A DNA stretch of 64,000 nucleotides from Phormidium tenue FACHB-1052 (GTDB taxonomy: Bacteria > Cyanobacteriota > Cyanobacteriia > Phormidesmidales > Phormidesmidaceae): NCBI RefSeq assembly GCF_014696675.1, contig NZ_JACJQN010000002.1:310001-374000 (forward strand), written 5' to 3'. The position numbers were made by a program, and so were the translations under genes. The notes beneath the pieces were generated by a model, which did no database searches, was not told the origin of the DNA, and was given only the letters and a program-made list of their open reading frames with translations. Below are positions 42,288 to 52,066 of the stretch, piece after piece (position 1 is the first letter of the stretch; the number at the start of each line of letters is the position of its first letter).

Positions 42288-44510
42288 ATGCTGAGTCAAC
42301 AGCAGTCTGGCCCCCAGCGGGGAGAACCCCTGGCCGAAGGGGGCGCTAAAGATTTTAGTCTGATCATCGATGAGGCCGACTCGGCCTTGGGACTGTCTGA
42401 GGTGATGGTGCCGGTACCCCAGAGTGGTAACCAGTCTTGGCGGCTGCTGCTGATTACTTTGTTGGGCTGCTTTGCCGCCAGTGGCGCAGCATTAGGGGCA
42501 TTTTTCTGGCTGATTAATCTGCCTCCCACGGCCAACTGTGACAACCCAGCCTCGGTAACGACCGATCGCGCCCAGCTATTTTGTGCCCAAGTGGCGGCTG
42601 AGTCGGGTGAACTGCCCGACGTGCTGACTGCCCTCGACCTGGCGGGCAGCTGGACGACCGGACACCCGCTCTACTATGAAGTGCAGCCTTTAATTGAGCA
42701 GTGGTCTTGGGTAGTGCTCAAGGCCGCTGAGCAGGAGCTGCGCAGCAACGGCAGCATGGAGCAGGCCCAGGCGCTGGTCAGCCACATTCCAGTCGAGAGT
42801 CCGGTGTTTGCCACCGCCCAAGAGACCATGCAGACCTGGCAGGGCGAGTGGGAACAGGGCGAAGCGATTATGGCTACGGCCCAAACCGCGCTGAAGCAAA
42901 AAGATTGGGCCACAGCGTCTCAGCAAGTGCTGGCCCTGGGCGAGCTGAATAATTCTCACTGGCGGGTGGCCCAGGTACAGGCTCTGTCGCGCCAAATTCG
43001 CCTGGAGCGTCGGGCTCAAGAATTGCTGGGTGAGGCAGTGGCCACTGCTGTCCCCGGTGGCAGCGATCGCCTCGCCGCCGCTCTGCGCACCGCCAGCCAG
43101 ATCGATGAGAGCACCTACGCCCGCCAGCAGGTGCAGCCCTACCTCGATCGCTGGAGCGATCTGCTGCTCAAGCTGGGTCAGGACAAGTGGTATGCCTCGG
43201 AACTCGACGCGGCGATCGCCCTAGGCCGTAGCGCCGCCCTCAACCCCAGCCGTGCCAAAGCCGCCCAAGAGCTGATTTGGATTAGCCAGGCCCGCCAGAT
43301 GGCTCAAAAAAGCCTGACCACCTGGCGCACCTCCCCCGACCAGCTGGTGACGCTCTACCAGGCTATGCTGCTGGCTAACCGCCTACCCGCCGACAGCCCC
43401 TACTATCCCCAGGCCCAGTCGAGCGTGGTGAGCTGGCGCAGCCACATGGGCGAGCTGGCCCGCCTGCAAACCGCCCAGGCTATGGGCCAGGTGCGCACTA
43501 AAGACACGCTGAAATCGGCCATTGGCCAGGCCGCCCAGGTGCCCCTGGGGCATCCCCGCCGGGTGCAGGCCCAGACGATGGTGGCCCACTGGCGACAGGA
43601 GATCGAGCGGTTAGAAGATCGCCCCCAGCTAGTCAAAGCCCACGAGCTGGCCAGCGCCAAAACCTTTGAAAGCTTGCAGGAGGCGATTCAGACCGCCAGC
43701 GGCATTGCCCTCCACCGAGCCCTGCGCAGCGAGGCCCAGAGCTGGATCTATATCTGGACGAGCGAAATCCAGGTGATGGAAGACCGGCCTTTGCTCAACC
43801 GGGCGCGATCGCTTGCCCAGCGGGGCCAGCTGTCCCAGGCCATTGTCGAAGCCAGCAGCGTCAAGCCCGGACGCGCCCTCTACGATGAAGCCAGAGCCGC
43901 GATCGCCGGTTGGCAGGGAGAGATCGCCGCCGCTGAGCGGGCTCGTCTGCGCGCCGTTGAGCGGGCCGCCGCCCGTCAGGCCGAGGCGCTAGCGGCCAAA
44001 GAGGATGCGGCCACGGAGGCGACTGCCGCTGAAGCCTCCCTTGAGGAGGCGACGACCTCGCCCCTCGAAGAGGGCCTACCGATCGCCCCCGCACCAGCCA
44101 CCTCCGACTCGCGCTGGCCGCAGTCCCCCCTGCCCGATCGCATTGACACCGTCCCTGGCGCAGCGGCTCCCGCTGAGGCAGGAGCCCCAGAGCTGCCGCG
44201 ATCGCCCCAGCCTCTCACTGCTCCTGCGGCAGAACCCAACCCGGTGGATCTCGCTCCGGCTCCTTTACCATCAGCGATGCCGCCCCCACCGCTGGTGGCA
44301 CCCTCAGCCCCAGCCCCCCCACCCCTCGAACTCATGCCCGATCCGGCGGCGGCTCCCGCTGGGGAACCCCAGGCGACGCAGCCCATAGCCCCAGTCATAT
44401 CGGCCCAGCCCCAGCCCGAATTCCTGACCCGTGCGCCGATGGGATTCCCCCCTGCCGCCAGTCACAATACCGACGTATTGGTTTCGGGAGCGCTTTACGC
44501 CGGATATTGA
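42288..44510 (+). CDS. large cyanobacterial single-pass membrane protein with helical repeats
   Basis: A 740-residue protein. A cytoplasmic N-tail is followed by one membrane helix (~50-72, LLLITLLGCFAASGAALGAF). A mostly alpha-helical region (~90-550) contains repeated W-x-x-x-I/L segments, each about 55-60 residues (DVLTALDLAGSWTTGHPLYY, HIPVESPVFATAQETMQTWQ, AQVPLGHPRRVQAQTMVAHW, VKPGRALYDEARAAIAGWQ), which looks like a TPR-like solenoid. The last ~140 residues are Pro/Ala-rich. Possibly an envelope scaffold; no defined function. Confidence 0.55.
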   Translation: MLSQQQSGPQRGEPLAEGGAKDFSLIIDEADSALGLSEVMVPVPQSGNQSWRLLLITLLGCFAASGAALGAFFWLINLPPTANCDNPASVTTDRAQLFCAQVAAESGELPDVLTALDLAGSWTTGHPLYYEVQPLIEQWSWVVLKAAEQELRSNGSMEQAQALVSHIPVESPVFATAQETMQTWQGEWEQGEAIMATAQTALKQKDWATASQQVLALGELNNSHWRVAQVQALSRQIRLERRAQELLGEAVATAVPGGSDRLAAALRTASQIDESTYARQQVQPYLDRWSDLLLKLGQDKWYASELDAAIALGRSAALNPSRAKAAQELIWISQARQMAQKSLTTWRTSPDQLVTLYQAMLLANRLPADSPYYPQAQSSVVSWRSHMGELARLQTAQAMGQVRTKDTLKSAIGQAAQVPLGHPRRVQAQTMVAHWRQEIERLEDRPQLVKAHELASAKTFESLQEAIQTASGIALHRALRSEAQSWIYIWTSEIQVMEDRPLLNRARSLAQRGQLSQAIVEASSVKPGRALYDEARAAIAGWQGEIAAAERARLRAVERAAARQAEALAAKEDAATEATAAEASLEEATTSPLEEGLPIAPAPATSDSRWPQSPLPDRIDTVPGAAAPAEAGAPELPRSPQPLTAPAAEPNPVDLAPAPLPSAMPPPPLVAPSAPAPPPLELMPDPAAAPAGEPQATQPIAPVISAQPQPEFLTRAPMGFPPAASHNTDVLVSGALYAGY

Positions 44511-44539
44511 TCCCGAATATTGATCAACGGGTATTGATG
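44500..44539 (+). repeat. three tandem ATTGAT-containing 13-mers at a stop codon
   Basis: CCGGATATTGATC, CCGAATATTGATC and a degenerate third copy follow one another; the TGA of the 740-residue gene lies in the first copy. They occupy the short gap between convergent genes. Confidence 0.5.
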
Positions 44540-44565
44540 ACCGGGTTCAGCGCTGACCCATGGCT

Positions 44566-45858
44566 CTACCGTCGATCGGCCTCGCCAGCATTGCTGCGCA
44601 GCACCATCTCCTGGTGGCGAAGCGTGTTGTTAGCGATCTCCCACGGAAAGGTGAACGACTCAAAGGACTCGCTGGTGATGCGATCGACATCTAGATCGCT
44701 CACCACCCGTTTGAGAATGTCAAACAGCTTTTCTCTCAGGGCATTCAGTTCTTCCAGCGATTGAGCTTTGTCAACCTCATCGATCAGCGCCAGAATTTCT
44801 AGGTTGTAGGTGTCGGCCCGATTCTTTTGCTTGCCCAACAGCCACGATCGCAGCTGCCACAGGCTCGACATGGCCAGCACCCCCACCGACAGCAGCAGCC
44901 CAATCGGCTCGGCATACTCCACCAAAAACTCCGGCTCTCCCTGGCTGTAGAAAGCTTCAGCCCCTGAGTGCAGCGGCAGGCCCAAGTCTCCCGAAGTATC
45001 CAGACGAATTCTGGCGGCGCGTGGGTATAGAGCCACCAGCTCGTTGCGATTTTGGTGCAGGGTGCGGGTGAGGGCATTCACCACCTTGGGGGGCAGAGCC
45101 TCGTGGGCCACCAGCAGGGCATTCACCGCCACCACCGGCAGGTCGGCGGCGGGCACAGGCCGACCGCCGTTGTAGGTGCCCTTAGGAATTATCTGAGCCT
45201 CAAGGTAGGGCAGCGATAGCTGGAGGGCGTCGGCCTGATCAATAGGAATCAGGCGAGTGGTGCTGGTTTGCAGTAGTTCCCCCACGGCGGGGTTGCCCAG
45301 GGTAATCACCCGAAACAGGGCATCCACCTCCCCAGCGGCCAGAGCGGCGTGGGCCTGGTCAGCGGGCATAGGCAAAACCGTCATGGTGTCTGCACCCAGC
45401 CCGTAGTGCTGCACCAGCGGCCAGAACAGGGCATAGGAGCCGCTGCCCTCGGGCATCAGGGCCACCCGCTTGCCCCGCAGATCGGCTACGCCGTTGATAT
45501 CGGCATCGGTGTGCGCCAGCAGATGAAACAGTTCAGGGAAGAGCAAGGCCACCGCCCGCACCGGTGGTTGCACCGGCGTATCGCTCTGCACCAGGGCTAG
45601 CTGGGCCGCATTGGTCTTAAGCAAATCCATATTTTGCAGAGAGCCATTGGTTTCGAGCACCTCAATGGCAATAGTGGGGTGGTTGCGGGCCACCACCTCG
45701 GCAAAGGCCTGGCTAAAGGCGTAATATTCGCCCGTGCTGCCGCCTGAGGCCAGCACCAGACGGTAGGTGCGGGTGTGCTCGCGCACCAAAAAAAAGGCCG
45801 AGGCCACCACCCCCACTAGACTCAGCACCACCACCGGCAAGACAAGCTTTCCCTGCAT
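44566..45858 (-). CDS. TAXI-type TRAP substrate-binding protein with membrane anchors
   Basis: A 430-residue protein. An N-terminal helix (~6-24) anchors or secretes it; the periplasmic domain (~30-315) carries the TAXI family blocks LASGGSTGEYYAFSQAFAEV, LALVQSDTP, GVADLRGKRVALMPEGSGSY and GEVDALFRV. A second hydrophobic helix (~322-342, PIGLLLSVGVLAMSSLWQL) and a charged helical tail follow, which is unusual for a soluble binding protein. No TRAP membrane subunits lie nearby. It may act as a sensor or use distant permeases. Confidence 0.85.
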   Translation of the reverse strand: MQGKLVLPVVVLSLVGVVASAFFLVREHTRTYRLVLASGGSTGEYYAFSQAFAEVVARNHPTIAIEVLETNGSLQNMDLLKTNAAQLALVQSDTPVQPPVRAVALLFPELFHLLAHTDADINGVADLRGKRVALMPEGSGSYALFWPLVQHYGLGADTMTVLPMPADQAHAALAAGEVDALFRVITLGNPAVGELLQTSTTRLIPIDQADALQLSLPYLEAQIIPKGTYNGGRPVPAADLPVVAVNALLVAHEALPPKVVNALTRTLHQNRNELVALYPRAARIRLDTSGDLGLPLHSGAEAFYSQGEPEFLVEYAEPIGLLLSVGVLAMSSLWQLRSWLLGKQKNRADTYNLEILALIDEVDKAQSLEELNALREKLFDILKRVVSDLDVDRITSESFESFTFPWEIANNTLRHQEMVLRSNAGEADRR

Positions 45859-45994
45859 AGATCTCCTGGGCCGATATAAAATGGGGATTGGCCAATTTTG
45901 CCGTGGGAGCTAACCCAAATCCAGCTCAGGATTGATAGCTTTTCCACCGGCGGAACTCTACCTCTGGAATTGGATTGGGTTTAAATACATACCT

Positions 45995-47788
45995 ATGGCT
46001 CTACTCCAAAATTTACCTCAGGTATCCGATACTCTGCGCGGACGCACCGTTGGGCGCAGCTTCCAGGCGGTGTTTCTACTGGCGATGGTATCGGTGCTGC
46101 TGCTAGGGGCCTTTGGGCTACGGCTATTTCAGCTTCAGGTGGTGGAGGGCGATCGCAATCGTCAGCTAGCCGACACCAACCGCATTCGCCTGGTGCCCAA
46201 GCGCCCGGCCCGAGGCACTATTTTTGACCGCAATGGCAAGATTTTAGCCGGTAGCCGCCTGTCGCACACCGTGTCAATCTGGCCCATTGCCCTGCCCCGC
46301 GACAAATGGCCAATGGTGATCAATCGCCTGTCCAAGGTGCTCAGCATGCCCCCCGACGAAATTCAAAGGCGTCTAGAGCAGGCGGGCTATGAATCGATTG
46401 AGTCGATTACCATCGCTCGCGGCATTAGCCCTGCCCAGGCCACGGCCCTGGCCGAATACACCAACGAGCTGCCAGGGGTGCGTCTGGAGGCTGAGGCGGT
46501 GCGCAACTACCCCAACGGCGACCTAGCTGCCCATGTGATTGGCTATACGGGCGAACTCACTGACGAGCAGCTCAAGGCCCGCCGCGAGAAGGGCTACCGC
46601 CTGGGGGATGTGGTGGGGCAGATGGGAGCCGAGGCCGCCTTTGAGAGCACGCTCCACGGGGCTTGGGGCGGCCAGCAGGTGGAGGTCGATAGCGCCGGAC
46701 GCATCATCAGCATTTTGGGCGATAAACCTGCCGTTGCGGGGAAAGACATTCAGCTCACCATCGACATTGAGCTCCAGCGGGCGGCAGAGGCGGCCCTGGG
46801 CAACCGCGAGGGGGCGATCGTCGCCATCGACCCGCGCAACGGCGCGGTGCTGGCCATGGCTAGCTGGCCCACCTACGACCCCAATATTTTTACCACCCGC
46901 ATTACCGAGGCCCAGTGGCAGCAGCTCCAGGGAGCCGATCACCCTTTCCTCAACCGATCGCTGCAAGCGTTTCCACCGGCCAGTACGTTCAAGATCGTCA
47001 CCACGGCAGCGGCCCTGGAGTCGGGCAAATACGATCCGGGCACGGTTCTGCCGACCTACCCCTACATTCAGGTGGGGGGCATTCAGTTCGGCGATTGGAA
47101 CCGGGCGGGCTTCGGCCCCCTGAGTTTTCCTGGCGCGATGGCCTGGAGTAGCGACACCTTTTTCTACCAGGTCGCCATGCGCCTGGGTGGCCCCACCCTG
47201 ATTGAAATGACCCGCCGCTTTGGCTTTGGCCGCAAAACTGGCATTGAGCTAGGGGCCGAAGAGAGCGCTGGCTTGGTGCCCGACGACGCCTGGAAGCGCG
47301 AAGCCCTTGATACCCCTTGGGTGATTGGCGATGCCATCAACATGTCGATTGGCCAAGGGTTCATGCAGGCTACCCCGTTACAGGTGGCCAACATGTTTGC
47401 GGTGGCTGCCAATAACGGCTACAACATCAAGCCCCACCTGCTCAAAGACAATGAAGAGCACCGCAACTGGAAAGAGTCTTTGGAGCTGAGCGATGCAACC
47501 ATCGATATTTTGCACCGGGGGCTGCGGCAGGTGATTACAGGCGGCACAGGCCAGAGCCTCAACGTACCCCACCTGCCTCCCCTGGCAGGTAAAAGTGGCA
47601 CCGCCGAAGCCCCTCCCGGCCTTTCTCACGCTTGGTTTGGGGCCTACGCCCCAATGGAAAACCCCGAGGTGGTGGTGGTGGCCTTTGCCGAACACTCGGG
47701 CGGCGGCGGCGGTAAGGTGGCAGCCCCCATGGTGTTGAAGGTGTTAGAAGCCTACTTCAAAGCCAACCAGACTGCGGCAGCGCCCTAG
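45995..47788 (+). CDS. mrdA: penicillin-binding protein 2 (peptidoglycan transpeptidase)
   Basis: A 597-residue PBP2 starting MALLQNLPQ; 21 extra upstream codons are unlikely. One N-terminal membrane helix (~27-48) is followed by the dimerisation domain (PARGTIFDRNGKILA) and the transpeptidase domain with Ser330 in PASTFK, the SSD motif (WSSDTFFYQ) and KSGT near the C-terminus. PBP2 cross-links peptidoglycan during cell elongation. Its stop overlaps the end of the convergent ArsR-type gene by four bases; the rodA partner is not in the window. Confidence 0.92.
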   Translation: MALLQNLPQVSDTLRGRTVGRSFQAVFLLAMVSVLLLGAFGLRLFQLQVVEGDRNRQLADTNRIRLVPKRPARGTIFDRNGKILAGSRLSHTVSIWPIALPRDKWPMVINRLSKVLSMPPDEIQRRLEQAGYESIESITIARGISPAQATALAEYTNELPGVRLEAEAVRNYPNGDLAAHVIGYTGELTDEQLKARREKGYRLGDVVGQMGAEAAFESTLHGAWGGQQVEVDSAGRIISILGDKPAVAGKDIQLTIDIELQRAAEAALGNREGAIVAIDPRNGAVLAMASWPTYDPNIFTTRITEAQWQQLQGADHPFLNRSLQAFPPASTFKIVTTAAALESGKYDPGTVLPTYPYIQVGGIQFGDWNRAGFGPLSFPGAMAWSSDTFFYQVAMRLGGPTLIEMTRRFGFGRKTGIELGAEESAGLVPDDAWKREALDTPWVIGDAINMSIGQGFMQATPLQVANMFAVAANNGYNIKPHLLKDNEEHRNWKESLELSDATIDILHRGLRQVITGGTGQSLNVPHLPPLAGKSGTAEAPPGLSHAWFGAYAPMENPEVVVVAFAEHSGGGGGKVAAPMVLKVLEAYFKANQTAAAP

Positions 47789-48138
47789 CTGCGGCTGGCC
47801 AGGCTGAAGTTGCGAAAGTGCTGGGCCTGGGCCTCAATGCGGCAGGCGAGGCGATCGCACACCAGGCCACACAGGTCAAAAATCAGCTCGTCGGCAACGC
47901 TGTAGTAGGCGGAGGTGCCCTCGGTGCGGCGGCTGAGAATGCCCGCCTGGAGCATCACCTTGAGGTGCTTAGAGACATTGGCCTGGCTGGTTTGAGTGGC
48001 TTCAACTAGCTCCTGCACGCATTTTTCACCCTCCCGCAGCAGGTTGAGAATTCGTAGCCGCATCGGCTCACTGAGGACGCTGAAATACTCCGCTACCTGC
48101 TGCACAACTTCAACTGAAACCGGTTCTACAGAGTCCAT
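47785..48138 (-). CDS. ArsR-family transcriptional regulator
   Basis: A 117-residue winged-helix protein (FSVLSEPMRLRILNLLREGE, QANVSKHLKVMLQAGILSRR, SAYYSVADELIFDLC). Cysteines lie in KCVQELV and in the C-terminal helix (DLCGLVCDRLAC), so thiol-based metal or redox sensing is plausible; the SmtB alpha-5 site is absent. No metal-efflux gene is adjacent, so the target is unknown. It overlaps the mrdA 3' end. Confidence 0.85.
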   Translation of the reverse strand: MDSVEPVSVEVVQQVAEYFSVLSEPMRLRILNLLREGEKCVQELVEATQTSQANVSKHLKVMLQAGILSRRTEGTSAYYSVADELIFDLCGLVCDRLACRIEAQAQHFRNFSLASRS

Positions 48139-48371
48139 CGGGGTTTAGGGGGTAGGCTCGGGTGTGTGCGAACGATTCTCAGTAATCTTAACAACTATTG
48201 TATTTTTGCAGTTATGCATAGCGATACAGTCATCAAATCTTGTCAATTGCTTAGCCCTGATCCCCGTGGGGTTTAATCGAACTTCAGGCAACGAGATTTT
48301 GCCAAGACCTTGGGCCATGGCCCCCGCCGTGAGATTCTTAAAGATAGCGTTCACCCACCCTGAGGATTGCT

Positions 48372-49565
48372 GTGAAAGCCATCACCCTGCTTGGATCAAC
48401 TGGGTCTATCGGTACCCAGACCCTCGACATTTTGGAGCACCACCCCGACCAGTTTCGCCTGGTGGGCATTGCCGCAGGGAACAACGTAGATCTGCTGGCC
48501 CAGCAGGTGCGCCAGTTTAAGCCCGAGATCGTCGCCATCTGCAACCCTGAGAAGCTGGGTGAACTGCGCGATGCCCTGGCAGGGATGGATCCGATGCCTC
48601 AGATTCTGGCGGGCGACGACGGCATTGTGGAAGTGGCTCGCTACGGCGACGCTGAGGCCGTAGTGACGGGTATTGTGGGCTGCGCCGGGCTGCTGCCCAC
48701 CCTGGCGGCGATCGAGGCCGGTAAAGACATCGCTCTAGCCAACAAAGAAACCCTGATTGCCGGTGGCCCCGCCGTGCTGCCCCTGGTCGAAAAGCACGGC
48801 GTGAAACTGCTGCCCGCTGACTCTGAGCACTCCGCCATTTTCCAGTGCCTCCAGGGAGTGCCCAGGGATGGCCTGCGGCGAATTTTGCTGACCGCTTCGG
48901 GCGGTGCCTTCCGCGACTGGCCGGTGGAAAAGCTGGCTCAGGTGACGGTGGCCGACGCCCTTAAGCACCCCAACTGGTCGATGGGCCGCAAGATCACGGT
49001 CGATTCGGCCACGCTGATGAACAAGGGCTTAGAGGTAATCGAGGCCCACTACCTGTTTGGCATGGACTACGACCAGATCGATATCGTCATCCATCCCCAA
49101 AGCATTATTCACTCGCTGATTGAGCTGCAAGATACGTCGGTGCTGGCTCAGCTGGGTTGGCCCGATATGCGCCTGCCGCTGCTCTATGCCCTCTCCTGGC
49201 CCGATCGCATCTACACCGACTGGGAACCCCTCGACCTGGTCAAAGCGGGCGACCTCACCTTCCGCGAGCCCGACCACGCCAAGTATCCCTGCATGGATCT
49301 GGCCTACGCCGCTGGTCGAGCGGGCGGCACGATGACCGCCGTGCTCAACGCCGCCAACGAGCAGGCGGTGGCGCTATTCTTAGACGAGAAGATCCATTTC
49401 TTGGAGATTCCGAAAGTGATTGAAGGGGTGTGCGATCGCCACCGCTCCCACAATGTCACCCAGCCAGTGCTGGCCGACATTCTCGCTGCCGACCAGTGGG
49501 CCAGGGCCGAAGCCACCAGCGTCAGCGAGTCGTTGACCCCAGCCACTGTCGTTTCAATGGGATAG
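48372..49565 (+). CDS. dxr: 1-deoxy-D-xylulose 5-phosphate reductoisomerase
   Basis: A 397-residue DXR, which converts deoxyxylulose phosphate to methylerythritol phosphate with NADPH, the committed step of isoprenoid (carotenoid, phytol) synthesis. The N-terminal [14 protein letters not shown] nucleotide loop, [27 protein letters not shown] and [19 protein letters not shown] blocks are all present. Translation starts at GTG with GAGGATT upstream. It is followed after ten bases by a small membrane-protein gene, probably co-transcribed. Confidence 0.97.
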   Translation: MKAITLLGSTGSIGTQTLDILEHHPDQFRLVGIAAGNNVDLLAQQVRQFKPEIVAICNPEKLGELRDALAGMDPMPQILAGDDGIVEVARYGDAEAVVTGIVGCAGLLPTLAAIEAGKDIALANKETLIAGGPAVLPLVEKHGVKLLPADSEHSAIFQCLQGVPRDGLRRILLTASGGAFRDWPVEKLAQVTVADALKHPNWSMGRKITVDSATLMNKGLEVIEAHYLFGMDYDQIDIVIHPQSIIHSLIELQDTSVLAQLGWPDMRLPLLYALSWPDRIYTDWEPLDLVKAGDLTFREPDHAKYPCMDLAYAAGRAGGTMTAVLNAANEQAVALFLDEKIHFLEIPKVIEGVCDRHRSHNVTQPVLADILAADQWARAEATSVSESLTPATVVSMG

Positions 49566-49575
49566 GAGGATACCC

Positions 49576-49776
49576 GTGGAACTGCTGATTGTACTGGGGG
49601 CGATCGTGATTGCGATCGTGGTGTTTGGCTGGGTGTTTAAGCTGATTAAAAACACCATTCAAACGGTGCTGGTGGTGGCCTTTTTGCTGCTGGCGCTCTA
49701 CTTTCTCTTTGGCATCGGCCCCGACGCCATATGGAATCAAATTCAAACCTGGCTCAGTGGCGGGCAAAATCGGTAG
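49576..49776 (+). CDS. small two-helix membrane protein
   Basis: A 66-residue protein with two hydrophobic helices (LLIVLGAIVIAIVVFGWVF and TVLVVAFLLLALYFLFGI) and a short polar tail. Its GTG start has a strong AGGAGG ribosome site and it follows dxr by ten bases, so it is a real gene translated from the dxr transcript. I do not recognise the family; function is unknown. Confidence 0.65.
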   Translation: MELLIVLGAIVIAIVVFGWVFKLIKNTIQTVLVVAFLLLALYFLFGIGPDAIWNQIQTWLSGGQNR

Positions 49777-49797
49777 GGCAGGCCAGCCAGGCACAAT

Positions 49798-50094
49798 TTA
49801 AGCTTGGCGAGCTGCTAACCACCGGGCTAGCGATCGCTGGCTTTCGCTACTGCGCCTGCCAGCCAGTAAGCCTTCGGTACCAATATGTTCATCTAGCTGC
49901 GGCCATTCTATGGCATAGCCGTCGCCCAGCAGTTGCCAGTCGCTTCTTTCTTTGGGAGACCCATGCAGCAACCGAGGGTACCAAGCTAGGGGAATTGCTA
50001 GGCTGCGACCGTCGGCCAACTCAACCACCAGTTTTTCCTGGTCTATGACTACGGAGGTAGCTAGTGGTTCAGTTTCAAGGATTAAAGTAGTCAT
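49798..50094 (-). CDS. DUF2442 domain protein
   Basis: A 98-residue protein with the DUF2442 pattern (VVIDQEKLVVELADGRSLAIPLAWYPRL, then YAIEWPQLDEHIGTEGLL). DUF2442 proteins commonly sit directly after DUF4160 genes and have been proposed as toxin-antitoxin-like partners. Here it overlaps the upstream DUF4160 gene by 20 bases on the same strand, so translation is coupled. DNA-binding function is inferred from the family only. Confidence 0.85.
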   Translation of the reverse strand: MTTLILETEPLATSVVIDQEKLVVELADGRSLAIPLAWYPRLLHGSPKERSDWQLLGDGYAIEWPQLDEHIGTEGLLAGRRSSESQRSLARWLAARQA

Positions 50095-50317
50095 GCCAAG
50101 CCTCTAGAAGAATGTCTTGGTTTTCCTCGACAATTTCGGCAATTTTGTTGAGTTGGTGGTCTTTGAAACCACGATTTTTCTCTAATGTAACTGGGCTGAG
50201 CCAAAATTTGGCGATCTGGCGATCGCGCTTAACGTGGATATGAGCGGGTTCACCTCGATCAGAACTGAAGAAGATAAAGCTGTAAGGCCCGACCTGAAGT
50301 ACGGTAGGCATTGACAA
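50075..50317 (-). CDS. DUF4160 domain protein
   Basis: An 80-residue protein of the DUF4160 family: YSFIFFSSDRGEPAHIHVKR, then AKFWLSPVTLEKNRGF and EIVEENQDILLEAW. Together with the overlapping DUF2442 gene it forms a frequent two-gene cassette of unknown but toxin-antitoxin-like character. Both frames look intact. Confidence 0.85.
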   Translation of the reverse strand: MSMPTVLQVGPYSFIFFSSDRGEPAHIHVKRDRQIAKFWLSPVTLEKNRGFKDHQLNKIAEIVEENQDILLEAWHDYFNP

Positions 50318-50397
50318 TACTTGGGTGAGATGGCTTTCTAAATCTAGACAAAACCATAGTTTGGGAAGATTGAGTAGTCAACAGCACGCTGTGGCGA

Positions 50398-51252
50398 TTA
50401 CGCAAACACCACGGTGCGGTTGCCGTAGACTAGGGTTCGGTTTTGCAGGTGCAGCCGCACGGCGCGGGCCAGCACAATGCGCTCCACATCTTTGCCTTTG
50501 CGGATTAGTTCCTTCACGTCGTCGCGGTGGCTGATGCGCACCACATCTTGCTCGATGATTGGGCCTTCATCGAGGTCGGAGGTGACGTAGTGGGCAGTGG
50601 CCCCGATAATTTTTACCCCCCGTTGAAAGGCCCGCTGATAGGGGTTGGCCCCCATAAAGGCGGGCAAAAACGAGTGGTGAATGTTGATGACGCGATCGTA
50701 CTTATGCAGAAAGCCGGAGCTGAGCACCTGCATGTATTTGGCCAGCACTACCAGGTCAATGTTGTATTTCTTGAGGAGTTCTAGCTGCCGCTGTTCTTGC
50801 TCAGCCTTTGTGTCTTTGGTCATGGGCAGGTGCTCGAAGGCAATGCCAAACTGGTCGGCGACGGGTTTGAGGTGGGGATGGTTGCTGATGATCAGCGGAA
50901 TTTCGGCCTTGAACTCGCCCGCTTTGTGCCGCCAGAGCAGGTCGAGCAGGCAGTGGTCTTGGTGGCTAACCCAGATTGACAGCTTGGGCACGGCGTCAGA
51001 AAAGTGAAGTTGCCAGGTAGCGCCGAGAGGTTGGGCGATCGCCCCAAACGCCGCTCCAATAATCTCCCTCGGCAGGTTGAACCCCTCTAGCTCCCACTCT
51101 AAGCGCGATAAAAACAACCCCGCCTCAGGGTCGCGGTGCTGGTCAGCGTGGAGAATGTTGCCGCCGTTGGCGTAGATAAAGTTGGCAATCTTGGCCACCA
51201 GACCCTTTTGGTCGGGGCAAGAGAACAGCAAAATAGCGGTGGGAGAGCCCAT
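50398..51252 (-). CDS. purU: formyltetrahydrofolate deformylase
   Basis: A 284-residue PurU that releases formate from 10-formyl-tetrahydrofolate, balancing one-carbon pools. The start at MGSPTAILLFSCPD gives the usual length; 35 upstream codons are not conserved. An ACT domain (~5-85, CPDQKGLVAKIANFIYANGG) is followed by the formyltransferase fold with NIHHSFLPAFMGANPY and GATAHYVTSDLDEGPIIEQD (catalytic Asn/His/Asp). It is in line with the DUF4340 gene 46 bp upstream. Confidence 0.93.
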   Translation of the reverse strand: MGSPTAILLFSCPDQKGLVAKIANFIYANGGNILHADQHRDPEAGLFLSRLEWELEGFNLPREIIGAAFGAIAQPLGATWQLHFSDAVPKLSIWVSHQDHCLLDLLWRHKAGEFKAEIPLIISNHPHLKPVADQFGIAFEHLPMTKDTKAEQEQRQLELLKKYNIDLVVLAKYMQVLSSGFLHKYDRVINIHHSFLPAFMGANPYQRAFQRGVKIIGATAHYVTSDLDEGPIIEQDVVRISHRDDVKELIRKGKDVERIVLARAVRLHLQNRTLVYGNRTVVFA

Positions 51253-51298
51253 GGGGAGAAAAAAGAATTGCTGGCTTAGCCTAGCACCCGCGACACAC

Positions 51299-52051
51299 TC
51301 AGTTTGCAGCTTCAGGAGCAGGGCTGGCAGTAGGCGCAGGCGTAGGCTGAGCTTCACCCGCCGGGAGCTCTACAGTAGGTGCTGGAGCGGGTGTCGGAGT
51401 GGGGGCTGGGGCGGGCGGCGCTGCCGCTGGTGTGCTGCTCTCTGGGGTTGAACTGGCTCCCGGATTGGCTGGGGCTGGGGTTTCTACCGGCATCTTCCAC
51501 TCGGCAAGGGGGCGATTGATGCCGTTGGCCACATCGCGGGTGACGACGAGCACGGAGTATTCTGACTCTCCGGCAGGGGGCCAGGGATCAGGATCAACCA
51601 CCGCGTAGTTGGCGCTGCCGCTAAAGTCGGGGCCACCCAAAATCAGCTCGTGCTCGGTACCGTCTTTGAGGGTGACGGTGACGATGCCGAGGGGAGCGTT
51701 GAAGCCAAAGTCGGTAGCCTGATCGGCCCCCATGGTGACAGTTTGTAGGGGCGAGTCGGTGTTGAGGCGGCTGAGAAGGAAGGCGATCGCCCCCGGTTCA
51801 GCCAAGGCTTTGTCCGGCGCTGTCATTTGCCAGGTTTCGTCGTCGCCCTGTGTAAAGACCAGAGTTTCGTTGCCGCGATCGACGGTGAGGGTGGCGACAT
51901 CGGCTTCTTCAAAGGTGAAGATAGGCGCGGTGGACTCGGTTTCGGTAGCTGATTCGGGGGATTGCGATCGCTGCGACTCAGCAATCAGCACCCCGGCCCC
52001 CAGCAAAAAAGCCACCCCGACCAGCATTACCGTACTGCGCTTAAGCTTCAT
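51299..52051 (-). CDS. DUF4340 exported or anchored protein
   Basis: A 250-residue protein with an N-terminal hydrophobic segment (~7-24, TVMLVGVAFLLGAGVLIAES). The DUF4340 domain (~45-185) is made of short beta repeats (VATLTVDRGNETLVF, GFNAPLGIVTVTLKDGTEHEL, and a YSVLVVTRDVANGI segment). The last ~60 residues are Pro/Ala/Thr-rich (APPAPAPTPTPAPAP), a typical wall- or lumen-spanning linker. Function unknown; the family is sometimes linked to ABC-type gliding or secretion loci, none of which are present here. Confidence 0.75.
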   Translation of the reverse strand: MKLKRSTVMLVGVAFLLGAGVLIAESQRSQSPESATETESTAPIFTFEEADVATLTVDRGNETLVFTQGDDETWQMTAPDKALAEPGAIAFLLSRLNTDSPLQTVTMGADQATDFGFNAPLGIVTVTLKDGTEHELILGGPDFSGSANYAVVDPDPWPPAGESEYSVLVVTRDVANGINRPLAEWKMPVETPAPANPGASSTPESSTPAAAPPAPAPTPTPAPAPTVELPAGEAQPTPAPTASPAPEAAN

Positions 52052-52066
52052 ACCCGCTCACCAAAA

